Below, in pieces: positions 1 to 6,299 of a stretch of 6,506 nucleotides of DNA (within the stretch, counting starts at the first letter, position 1; every line of letters starts with the position of its first letter). The position numbers and the translations under genes were made by a program. The stretch is from CAYFJO01 sp964343305. Lineage in GTDB: Bacteria; Planctomycetota; Planctomycetia; Pirellulales; Pirellulaceae. Location: the NCBI GenBank assembly GCA_964343305.1, contig CAYFJO010000562.1:1-6506 (forward strand). The letters run 5' to 3'. Under the pieces are notes generated by a model. The model was not told the origin of the DNA and did no database searches. It saw only the letters and a list, made by a program, of their open reading frames with translations.

Positions 1-330
1 CCTCGGCGCGCAGTCACAATGACACCTCGTCGATTTCGCTTCGTGCACCTGGCGTGACATGTGTCGGCAGCGTCAAAGCCGTTCGTGACTCATGACGACA
101 ACACCTCGGTGACGTTTGGTCATTTCTGAACTTGCTTCGGTGGGACACATGTTGGACACACCGACGCAAGTTTGGGCACGCTTGAATTCGCATCGGTTGC
201 ATCGGCCGAAGTCGCGTGGGATTCTTGCAAAGTTACAGCGGTGTATCCTTTGGCACGACACCGCTGAGGTTTCGCCAAATCTCAAACTCGCAACAATCAG
301 GGATTTGCAAGTACTCATGAGTATGCTTTT
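1..330. other. Gene-free region with a dyad element
   Basis: No reading frame here has a recognisable product, a plausible start with a Shine-Dalgarno sequence, or a signal peptide. The open frames on both strands give Arg-, Cys- and Ser-rich translations typical of non-coding sequence. The region lies downstream of the 3' end of the minus-strand hydrolase. It contains the long dyad at 129-172, an 8-mer ACACCTCG at 22-29 and 101-108, and a 12-bp palindrome TACTCATGAGTA at 312-323. I see no convincing terminator for the hydrolase. Confidence 0.6.
129..172. repeat. 14-bp imperfect inverted repeat (intergenic dyad element)
   Basis: The left arm AACTTGCTTCGGTG (129-142) and right arm CACCGACGCAAGTT (159-172) are reverse complements at 13 of 14 positions, around a 16-base spacer. 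The 7-mer GGACACA occurs at 143-149 and again at 154-160, suggesting that the central part was duplicated. A related, more degenerate copy lies at 6401-6434. It could be a REP-like or miniature dispersed element, or a folded RNA or terminator-like stem; it has no T-tract. The dyad is directly visible; the class is inferred. Confidence 0.6.
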
Positions 331-2469
331 TTATCGAGCCAGACTTGAAGAGGCCGTTAGCACGAGTCGATTGCCCAAACCCTTCTTGCCAACCACAAAT
401 TTGGGAACGGTGACCAAGCCGTATTTGTCGATGATGACATTCCCTTCGGCCACTTTTGCCGGCTCTCGCGGGTTGGAATGATCCCAGTTCTCCCAATGAA
501 CTTTCGTGCCGACCGCGGGCTTGAACTTTTGGCAGCGTCGTGGGGTGATGTCCACGGTCGCGGTTTCGTTCTTCCACTGACCGACATAATAGTTTTTGCC
601 CAAACGAAAACTCATGGCCCATTCGTTTTTGGTGTCGACGATATCGTCGCCCGTCGTTGTTTTGTCAAAGTCCTGTAATGACGTGGACCAGGCTATGTGT
701 CCGTTCCGAGTTCCTTCGGGATCGCCGTCGATGACCAAGTACTTCGTCTTGTTCTTATCAGCCTGTTCGTCGAGTTCTGCTTCCGTCGGCTCGCGCCCTA
801 GTTTGCGTTTCAGTTCGCTCTTCTGCCACGCCGTGACAGGCGGTTTGAAGGCGAGCAGATCGCCCTTGATAATGCGAATGACATCGCCATCCACACCGGC
901 GATTTTGAACCACTGTTTTGTGTTTCCCGAAGGTCCGACCACCAAGGTCATTCCTCGGATGTCATGCACGATCGCGTTATCGATCTTGATGCTGTCTTTT
1001 CTCACTTCTTCGATCCGGCCCATGAAACGGTAACCAAACCGAAGCGGTGAATTGCAGCTTGCGTTGGCCATAGCCGGAATGCTCTCATCGATCCGCAGTT
1101 TATGGTAGGTCATGGGAGAGCCAGAGCCGAGCCGCGAAGCATGTCCGACTTGAGCCCAAGCCGCCGAGTATGGATGTTTGCCTTTTTCCAGAGCTTCCCA
1201 GAACTTTGCCAAACCCCAAAAGGGAATCACTCCGTCGATCGAACCATTGGCGGTCTCCAGGTAACCCACGTTGGCTCTCGGATCGCTGACCCAGGACGCC
1301 AAGTTCAACGCGTCGTATACTCGCTGCCTGTCCAGGTTGGTTGGATTGTTGTCCGCCAGCGTTCCGTACTTGCGTTGAAAATCGCCAAGAAAAACATTGA
1401 CCCGGCTGTTCGCCGCGTAAGGCTTGAGTTCGGGGGACAAAGACCAATCGGTGTATCCCTTCGAGGCTTGTCCCGCCGCGACCAGGTCGCCGTGCTTGCA
1501 AGTGATGTGATTCGTCCCGCTGCCGCCCATGGATCCACCCAGCACATAAACTCGCGAGCCATCGATTTTGGCGGGAAAGCTCTTGGGACTGCTCGCCACC
1601 CAACGCACCACTTGCATCAGTCGCTGTTCGGTGTAGTTGACGACTTTGCCAACTGGCGCACTTTTCTGTTCCAGGTCCTTGAGCGCCTCGCTGTGGCCGA
1701 ACCACCAAGTGAGACTGTAGTCGAACATAGCAATGCTGACCCCGTCGTTGATCGGGTAGCTGTATGGCATAAAGACACCGCTCCACGCGGAATAAGCGTG
1801 CAAACGGACCGACAGTGGCGCGGGCTTCGAGACCTTTTCGGGAATGCTGGCTACGAAGACATGCGCGTAGCCGTGCATGTGATCGTCAATCCCGTCCGCA
1901 TTCCAGACGTCGTAATCAGTGAAGAAGACAAAGTAATGACGATTCGCTTCCTTGTAGACAAGCGTCGCACCAGGAATCCCCGTCTTTTCATCGACGGCTT
2001 TGATGAGAGCATTTCGACCGGACTCGACTTCGGCGTTTTCTGCGGACGTTACCGCGTAATAAGTGGCCGCATTGTTTTTGATAGTCCGGACAAACAAACC
2101 CGTGCCATCAGTCAGGCACTTCGAACTTTCAAGCGAAGGTTCAATCTGGATGCGGTCGGCCCAGGGCTTGCCCTCGAAGAGGCCGCGATAGGTTTTCGCT
2201 TTGCTGCCTTTGTAAGAGGTGAGATGAGGAAAGCGAAACCGATTGGAACCTTTGGGAATCTTGGCAATCCATTTCCTGCCAGCCACCTTCTTAATGGGCT
2301 TCGAAGACGCATAAACGTAATACCAATCCGAATTATCTTCCTGCCAGGTCAGAAACGTCTGCCCTTCGCGACAAAAGGCGCTGAGACCCCGGACTTCGGC
2401 CGACGCATGAGAAATGAATCCGACAAGTATTAGGAAAGTCGTGAACTGGATCGTTGCTTGCTTCTTCAT
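331..2469 (-). CDS. Secreted alpha/beta hydrolase with FN3-like N-terminus
   Basis: This encodes a 712-residue exported protein, probably an esterase or peptidase-like hydrolase; the substrate cannot be told. Residues 1-24 form a Sec signal peptide with a basic MKK start, a hydrophobic core and an Ala-Ser-Ala cleavage site before Glu25. Residues about 26-115 read like a fibronectin type III-like beta domain (GQTFLTW, then YYVY). The catalytic region runs from about 215 to 460. The nucleophile elbow G-G-S-M-G puts Ser at 313, Asp412 lies in SIDGVIPFWG, and His443 lies in QVGHASR, giving a complete Ser-Asp-His triad in the usual order. Residues about 475-712 form a C-terminal region I cannot assign; it includes a charged stretch around 546-575. 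I chose the ATG at 2469 because it starts the signal peptide; an in-frame TTG at 2481 would add four residues. No good Shine-Dalgarno sequence precedes either start. The upstream neighbour on the same strand is a decayed serine hydrolase gene. The hydrolase fold is well supported; the substrate is unknown. Confidence 0.85.
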   Translation of the reverse strand: MKKQATIQFTTFLILVGFISHASAEVRGLSAFCREGQTFLTWQEDNSDWYYVYASSKPIKKVAGRKWIAKIPKGSNRFRFPHLTSYKGSKAKTYRGLFEGKPWADRIQIEPSLESSKCLTDGTGLFVRTIKNNAATYYAVTSAENAEVESGRNALIKAVDEKTGIPGATLVYKEANRHYFVFFTDYDVWNADGIDDHMHGYAHVFVASIPEKVSKPAPLSVRLHAYSAWSGVFMPYSYPINDGVSIAMFDYSLTWWFGHSEALKDLEQKSAPVGKVVNYTEQRLMQVVRWVASSPKSFPAKIDGSRVYVLGGSMGGSGTNHITCKHGDLVAAGQASKGYTDWSLSPELKPYAANSRVNVFLGDFQRKYGTLADNNPTNLDRQRVYDALNLASWVSDPRANVGYLETANGSIDGVIPFWGLAKFWEALEKGKHPYSAAWAQVGHASRLGSGSPMTYHKLRIDESIPAMANASCNSPLRFGYRFMGRIEEVRKDSIKIDNAIVHDIRGMTLVVGPSGNTKQWFKIAGVDGDVIRIIKGDLLAFKPPVTAWQKSELKRKLGREPTEAELDEQADKNKTKYLVIDGDPEGTRNGHIAWSTSLQDFDKTTTGDDIVDTKNEWAMSFRLGKNYYVGQWKNETATVDITPRRCQKFKPAVGTKVHWENWDHSNPREPAKVAEGNVIIDKYGLVTVPKFVVGKKGLGNRLVLTASSSLAR

Positions 2470-2571
2470 AATGCGGGCCAATGGGAGTTTGAAAGTCCGT
2501 GTGTTGCTTTGCAGAGCGTTTCAAATTCGGCGGCTCTCTAATGATCATCTCCAAGGTGAACACTGGATTGG

Positions 2572-2583
2572 AGTCGATCGACT
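2572..2583. promoter_or_regulatory. 12-bp perfect palindrome, possible operator
   Basis: AGTCGATCGACT is its own reverse complement. It lies about 100 bp upstream of the minus-strand hydrolase start and just downstream of a TGnTAATAT-like box, so it would overlap the predicted transcription start. That is a plausible position for an operator. A chance palindrome is also possible, and no second copy is seen in the window. Confidence 0.25.
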
Positions 2584-2586
2584 ACC

Positions 2587-2595
2587 ATATTAGCA
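2587..2595 (-). promoter_or_regulatory. Candidate extended -10 box for the hydrolase gene
   Basis: Read on the minus strand, the sequence is TGCTAATAT, resembling an extended -10 element (TG, one base, then a TATAAT-like hexamer). No convincing -35 hexamer lies 16-18 bp upstream, which an extended -10 can tolerate. The box would give a leader of roughly 110 nt before the ATG at 2469. It overlaps the stop codon that ends the shifted frame of the upstream relic. Planctomycete promoters are poorly described, so this is tentative. Confidence 0.25.
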
Positions 2596-3125
2596 GATCA
2601 CGCTTTTCACATTGGGACTTGGCGCGAGGTCAAAGTGATACATCCCGAACCCGTCACCCATCGGCCACGGTGTTGTCGCCGCGTCCGGCAGATTGGACTT
2701 AATGGTCGGCGGCTCAAAGAATGGCGAATCCTTTCCGCGAGGCAGCGTTAGGCAGCCGAGGTCTCCTATAAACTTCGCAGTCCGAGTGACACCGTTTGGC
2801 AACGTGACGTGAACCGCTTTGTTTTTTTGTCAACGCGCCACTTCAACTTGGCTCGCTCTTCGTAGGGCGCTGTGAAGTAGCCAATACTCTCCCCCGCGAA
2901 TTCCGGATCGAGGCCCGTGACGAAAACGGCCGAACAAAGCACCTTTGCGAAACCAGACGCATGATGCTCCAGCGGGTCTCCAGGCGGCGGAACCGATTTC
3001 GTCTTCAATTCCAAGGACGCCGCGCGGGCAATCAGTTTGCGAGTCTGCTCATCCTGCAAGTTCTGCGCACTTGCGAGCGTCGACATGGAAACAAGGGCCA
3101 AAGTCAACGCGTAAGTTCTTAGCAT
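2590..3125 (-). pseudogene. Truncated, frameshifted secreted serine hydrolase (beta-lactamase family) remnant
   Basis: The intact frame from the ATG at 3125 gives 119 residues. It opens with a signal peptide (MLRTYALTLALVSMSTLASA, residues 1-20) and continues with QDEQTRKLIARAASLEL, PPPGDPLEHHASGFAKVLCS and IGYFTAPYEERAKL. From memory, this is the N-terminal region of planctomycete secreted serine hydrolases of the beta-lactamase/6-aminohexanoate-dimer hydrolase group. After VDKK the frame turns to unrelated residues and stops at 2766. The expected continuation (KAVHVTLPNGVTRTAKFIGD, GCLTLP, then PWPMGD) is present in another frame down to about 2653, followed by 20 unrelated residues and a stop at 2590. 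The switch falls at the T7 run at 2822-2828; one more base would restore VDKKNKAVHVTLPNG. The catalytic domain with its SxxK serine, normally a few hundred residues, is missing. A good ribosome binding site remains. A sequencing indel could explain the frameshift but not the missing domain. Confidence 0.75.
2822..2828. other. Homopolymer T7 at the frameshift site
   Basis: Seven consecutive T on the plus strand (A7 in the coding sense) mark the exact place where the serine hydrolase remnant leaves its conserved frame. Adding one A to the coding strand joins the two conserved segments as VDKK-N-KAVHV. Replication slippage, or a base-calling error in a homopolymer, is the simplest explanation. 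Confidence 0.65.
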
Positions 3126-3133
3126 TTTGTAAT

Positions 3134-3138
3134 CCCTC
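3134..3138 (-). promoter_or_regulatory. Ribosome binding site of the serine hydrolase remnant
   Basis: On the minus strand, GAGGG lies 8 bases before the ATG at 3125. It decides the start: that ATG also begins the signal peptide, whereas the longer in-frame extension to 3164 would put a charged stretch in front of it. Its preservation suggests the gene decayed recently or that the 5' end is still translated. Confidence 0.6.
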
Positions 3139-3324
3139 GGATTTCGCCGGTCCCAGGCTATCATGGCAAAGTACGCCGAACAACCGAACGCACGATGAGT
3201 ATGTGTTTCTTTGTGATGGGTCCTGCGCTTGGACTGACCAAGACTGGGTGTTATCGATTGGCTTGGCGCAGCATGGGGTTGTCACCAAGCAACTCGTCTG
3301 ATCAAAAATCTCAGAGCTATTTGT

Positions 3325-3330
3325 TACAAT
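3325..3330 (+). promoter_or_regulatory. Candidate -10 box for the DUF2330-vWA genes
   Basis: TACAAT matches the TATAAT consensus at five of six positions and lies in an AT-rich stretch just before the inverted repeat. The bases about 17 bp upstream do not form a good -35 hexamer. If used, transcription would start near 3337, inside the left arm of the inverted repeat. In that case the dyad would act as DNA (an operator), because the RNA would lack part of the left arm. Confidence 0.3.
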
Positions 3331-3364
3331 CAAGGCTCCGCATCCAGTCACTTTCGGAGCCTTG
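3331..3364 (+). promoter_or_regulatory. Perfect 10-bp inverted repeat covering the DUF2330 ribosome binding site
   Basis: CAAGGCTCCG (3331-3340) and CGGAGCCTTG (3355-3364) are exact reverse complements around a 14-base spacer. The right arm contains GGAG (3356-3359), which is the Shine-Dalgarno sequence, 7 bases before the ATG at 3367. In RNA, a stem of 10 pairs with six G-C pairs would hide the ribosome binding site. As DNA, the dyad would overlap the predicted transcription start and could bind a dimeric regulator. Either way it is placed to control the downstream gene pair. The dyad is observed; the role is inferred. Confidence 0.55.
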
Positions 3365-3366
3365 TC

Positions 3367-4689
3367 ATGTCGCGTTGCTGGCCGATTCTCGCCGTCGCAC
3401 TTCTTGCCGCACCCACCTTCGCTGACCCCTGCGGCATGGTGCCGCCAATCTACAGTGGCGACGGCGTGCCGATCACCCGTGTCGGCGAACAAATGACGTA
3501 CGTGTTCTATAAGGACGGCGTCGAGACATTTGTCATTAAGCCAGGGTTTGAGGGCAAGGTCGATGAATTCGGCATGTTGATTCCCTTCCCCGCGGCGCCG
3601 GCGATTCGCAAGGTACCTGATGAGATCTTCGAACACATCGCGGCCGCGATCGACCCGCCGGAGATCGTTGTCGAACACTATCTGCCTGAGCCAGCAGCAG
3701 CTGAAGGTGGTGGCGGCGGTGGTGGCGACGACGGCGAATTCGGTTTCCACAGCGTGAACGTTATTCGGCAAGAGGCGGTGGGAATGTACGAAGTGGCGGT
3801 GCTAGAAGCCGGCAGCGCCGCCGCGCTGAAAAAGTGGATGGACAATCACGGTTACAAGTATCCCGCGGGAATGGATGCCGCGTGCGAGGACTACGTTGAA
3901 GCCGGCTGGTGCTTTGTGGCGGTGAAAACAAAGGTCGGCGCGAAACGGGGCGTCGCGCCTCGCCCAGGACTGCGCAAAGTCGATTCTCGACTTCCGTCTG
4001 GGGCCACGTTCGACGGCCAAGTGCAGGCGATGGGTTTTCGATTCAAGAGCGACGAGCTTGTCGTGCCCATGAAGCTGTCAGCGTTCAACGCGGGCGAACT
4101 ACGAAACATCGTCTATCTCTTGACCGACGGGCCGCGAAAGATCCGCTTGATACCCGAAGAGTACGTTGTGCGGCAAATCAACGGCCGACAGCTCATCAAG
4201 AATCTGACGCAGCCGTTGCCGGTGCGAATTCTGGGCGGCAAAGAGAAAGACCTGCCGGCGAGCATTCGCAAAGAGTTGCCCAAACGCCGCGACCCGGCGA
4301 CCAGAAGCGGCGCGGCCCGCGACCTGTTTGCGGCTGACCTACTGGCCGCGGGCAGCGGTCGCCTCGATCTTCCTCAAGATCGGCGCGAGAAGGAACTACT
4401 CGTCTTAAGCGAGCGGCTCGGTCTGAGAGGCACCAACATCGACCAACTGCACGCCGACTCGCTGGCCAACGAACGTGCGAAGACCGTGTCGACCGCCTTG
4501 AAATCTCTGGCAGAAATGACGCTCACGGTTGTCGATGGCGACTTCCCGCGCGAAGTGCTGGCGAAACACAACCTGACGTTCGGAGAATACAAAATGCCTG
4601 CGAAGCGCAATAACCGATCGGCTTACGACGCGCATCTTAGAATGTCGCATGCCGAAAAGAAGAAACTTGATGCAGATATCGCCCCGTAA
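3367..4689 (+). CDS. Secreted DUF2330-family protein
   Basis: This is a 440-residue exported protein of the DUF2330 family, whose biochemical role is unknown. A signal peptide covers residues 1-19 (hydrophobic PILAVALLAA, then TFA before Asp20), and the mature protein begins DPCGM with Cys22. The segment TYVFYKDGVETFVIKPGFEG, then EFGMLIPFP, is the part I match to DUF2330. It is followed by a DEIFEHI helix and, after a linker, by YEVAVLEAGSAAALKKWMDN, HGYKYPAG and WCFVAVKTKV (about 141-190), again typical of the family. A run of seven glycines (114-120) followed by two Asp separates the two conserved parts. A beta-rich segment follows to about 290, and the last 150 residues are charged, helical and not recognised. 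Cys173 and Cys182 might pair outside the cytoplasm. The start is fixed by GGAG at 3356 and the signal peptide. A vWA gene follows 80 bp downstream on the same strand, suggesting co-transcription. Confidence 0.8.
   Translation: MSRCWPILAVALLAAPTFADPCGMVPPIYSGDGVPITRVGEQMTYVFYKDGVETFVIKPGFEGKVDEFGMLIPFPAAPAIRKVPDEIFEHIAAAIDPPEIVVEHYLPEPAAAEGGGGGGGDDGEFGFHSVNVIRQEAVGMYEVAVLEAGSAAALKKWMDNHGYKYPAGMDAACEDYVEAGWCFVAVKTKVGAKRGVAPRPGLRKVDSRLPSGATFDGQVQAMGFRFKSDELVVPMKLSAFNAGELRNIVYLLTDGPRKIRLIPEEYVVRQINGRQLIKNLTQPLPVRILGGKEKDLPASIRKELPKRRDPATRSGAARDLFAADLLAAGSGRLDLPQDRREKELLVLSERLGLRGTNIDQLHADSLANERAKTVSTALKSLAEMTLTVVDGDFPREVLAKHNLTFGEYKMPAKRNNRSAYDAHLRMSHAEKKKLDADIAP
3706..3726 (+). repeat. Seven-codon glycine run (GGY triplets)
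   Basis: Seven consecutive GGT or GGC codons encode Gly114-Gly120 of the DUF2330 protein, flanked by Glu113 and Asp121-Asp122. The triplets are mixed rather than pure, so the run is less slippage-prone than a pure microsatellite. It looks like a flexible linker between two conserved segments, and its length may vary between strains. Confidence 0.7.
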
Positions 4690-4755
4690 TATTGGTGCTC
4701 ACCGATGCGAGCAAAAGAGATGACTGCGGTACGTATTTTCATCGTCCCATGGGAT

Positions 4756-4760
4756 GGAGA
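4756..4760 (+). promoter_or_regulatory. Ribosome binding site of the vWA gene
   Basis: GGAGA lies 9 bases before the ATG at 4770. It favours that start over the in-frame ATG at 4749 and the TTG at 4692. The 4770 start also puts MKFSKM directly before the hydrophobic segment, as expected for an export signal. Confidence 0.6.
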
Positions 4761-4769
4761 ATCAACGCC

Positions 4770-6299
4770 ATGAAGTTCTCCAAAATGATTGTAACTGTTA
4801 GCGCTTTTGCCGCCGGTTGGTCTTTTTGGGGAGATGGCGGAGTCGGACAACGACCAGCGACGATTGCAGCCGCGGAAATCGACAACTACGCCGAAGCGCT
4901 AGACCATCTTACGCGCGAGTTTCTAGTCCTGCTCGAAAAGGACAAACTGCTCGTCGTTTGGTGTTTTGACGAGTCCCAAAGCATGCGCGACGATCAGCCG
5001 GAAATACGCGAGCGAATCGGGCGCGTGTACGAAGAACTGTCTCTGGCTCGCAAAGCCCGTGGCAACGCCGTTGTGACGTCAGTTGTCAGCTATGGCGAAA
5101 CGTTTCGCGTCCACACGCGCACACCGACTGCGAAAAAGAAGGAGATTCAAAGCGCCATCGAAAAAGTGCCGGTCGACAAGTCCGGCAAGGAACGAATGTG
5201 TACGGCACTTCACCGGGCTATCACCGTCCATCACATGCAATCGAAACACGAAAAACGAAAAACGGTGTTGATCCTGGTGACGGATGAAAGCGGCGACCGT
5301 AAAGACAACATTGAACACCTGGAATCGGTTGTCAAACTTGCGAGAGACGCAGAGTGTCGCATTTACGTGTTGGGACGTGAAGCGATCTTTGGATTGCCGT
5401 ACGCTCATCTACGGTGGGAGCATCCTGAAACCAAACGCCGGCATTGGCTGAAGATTGATCGTGGTCCCGAGACCGCGTTCGTCCAGCATTTGCAGACCAG
5501 TGGTTTTGAACGTCGACTTGATGCGCTCTCCAGCGGATTTGGCCCGTACGAACAAATGCGTCTTGCGCGCGAAACTGGCGGGATCTTTTTTGCACTGCCC
5601 AGCGTCGAGATATCACTCGTGCAAGCAAACCGACGACGTTACGAATTGGAGGCGATGCGGCCCTACCGTCCCGACCTCCGCTCACGATTGGAAATCTTAG
5701 CCGACCGCGACGAAAGCCCATTGCGGCAAGTTCTTTGGAAATTGATTTGCGATCTGAACCCCAACGACGAGAAGCTGGCCAAACTCGTCACGTTAAAGAC
5801 TGAATTCAAAGACGCCGACCAGATGGTGGTCGCGTTGAAACCCACGGAGACTTACCTCCGATATCTTCAAAGCGCGGTGGAATCGCTAGAATCCGTTAAG
5901 GTTCACCGAGACGAAGAATCCTCGCGGCGCTGGCAGGCCAACTACGATCTCACGATCGCTCAATTGATCACGTTTCAGGCGCGCATCCACGAATATCGTG
6001 CGCAATTGCGATCGTTCATCAAGAAACCGCACACCGCGCCGCCGACAAGACATCCAAACCTGACGCTCTCCTCCTGGAAAATCTATCCTCAGAAGCAAAC
6101 TATTGACGAGGACAAAAGCCGTCCGTTATTTGAGAAAGCGGAAACACTCCTCGAGGCCACCGTCAAAGAACACCCCGGCACGCCCTGGGCAGCGCAGGCT
6201 GAGTTAGAACTGCGTCGCGGCCTCGGCATGCGAATTGTGCCAAAATATCGTCCACCCACGAACGATTTACCGAACGAAACTCCGCCGCCCATGTTTTGA
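4770..6299 (+). CDS. Exported vWA-domain protein with intact MIDAS and TPR-like tail
   Basis: This 509-residue protein has a basic start and a hydrophobic segment (about 7-20) that serves as a Sec signal or membrane anchor; AAA before Glu36 is a possible cleavage site. The von Willebrand factor A domain covers about 58-205. LLVVWCFDESQSM gives the metal-ion site motif D67-x-S69-x-S71, completed by Thr145 (MCTAL) and Asp172 (LILVTDESGD), so Mg/Mn-dependent ligand binding is plausible. After the domain comes a stretch seen in planctomycete vWA proteins (KIDRGPETAFVQHLQTSGF, then SGFGPYEQMRLARETGGIFF, about 228-274). A helical region (about 280-415) follows, then a TPR-like tail (AETLLEATVKEHPGTPWAAQAELEL, about 457-481) and a Pro-rich end. 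It probably binds a protein partner or cell-surface component. It lies 80 bp after the DUF2330 gene on the same strand, so an operon and a shared task are likely. The ligand is unknown. Confidence 0.85.
   Translation: MKFSKMIVTVSAFAAGWSFWGDGGVGQRPATIAAAEIDNYAEALDHLTREFLVLLEKDKLLVVWCFDESQSMRDDQPEIRERIGRVYEELSLARKARGNAVVTSVVSYGETFRVHTRTPTAKKKEIQSAIEKVPVDKSGKERMCTALHRAITVHHMQSKHEKRKTVLILVTDESGDRKDNIEHLESVVKLARDAECRIYVLGREAIFGLPYAHLRWEHPETKRRHWLKIDRGPETAFVQHLQTSGFERRLDALSSGFGPYEQMRLARETGGIFFALPSVEISLVQANRRRYELEAMRPYRPDLRSRLEILADRDESPLRQVLWKLICDLNPNDEKLAKLVTLKTEFKDADQMVVALKPTETYLRYLQSAVESLESVKVHRDEESSRRWQANYDLTIAQLITFQARIHEYRAQLRSFIKKPHTAPPTRHPNLTLSSWKIYPQKQTIDEDKSRPLFEKAETLLEATVKEHPGTPWAAQAELELRRGLGMRIVPKYRPPTNDLPNETPPPMF

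Noticed and set aside
312..332. Palindrome TACTCATGAGTA followed by T6, as a terminator
   Set aside because: The T-tract follows it only on the plus strand, where no gene ends. The stem would have only four or five pairs, mostly weak, and on the minus strand there is no T-tract.
116..481. 121-codon open frame on the plus strand at the left end
   Set aside because: It begins at a TTG without a ribosome binding site, runs into the hydrolase gene antisense, and its translation resembles no protein I know.
1102..2433. Long open frame (443 codons) on the plus strand, antisense to the hydrolase
   Set aside because: It lies fully opposite a gene with a signal peptide and catalytic triad. Its translation shows no recognisable domain and is rich in Arg and Val as expected from a shadow frame.
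3165..3200. Resemblance of CGCCGAACAACCGAACGCACG to a repeat I recall from planctomycete intergenic regions
   Set aside because: The similarity is from memory and imprecise, and no second copy is visible in the window.
3049..3771. 240-codon open frame on the minus strand across the intergenic region and the DUF2330 gene
   Set aside because: It overlaps the 5' end of the remnant in another frame and the well-supported DUF2330 gene on the opposite strand. It has no plausible product or ribosome binding site.
4692..4769. Upstream in-frame extension of the vWA gene from TTG 4692 or ATG 4749
   Set aside because: The extension places charged residues before the hydrophobic signal segment, while the ATG at 4770 has a GGAGA at proper spacing.
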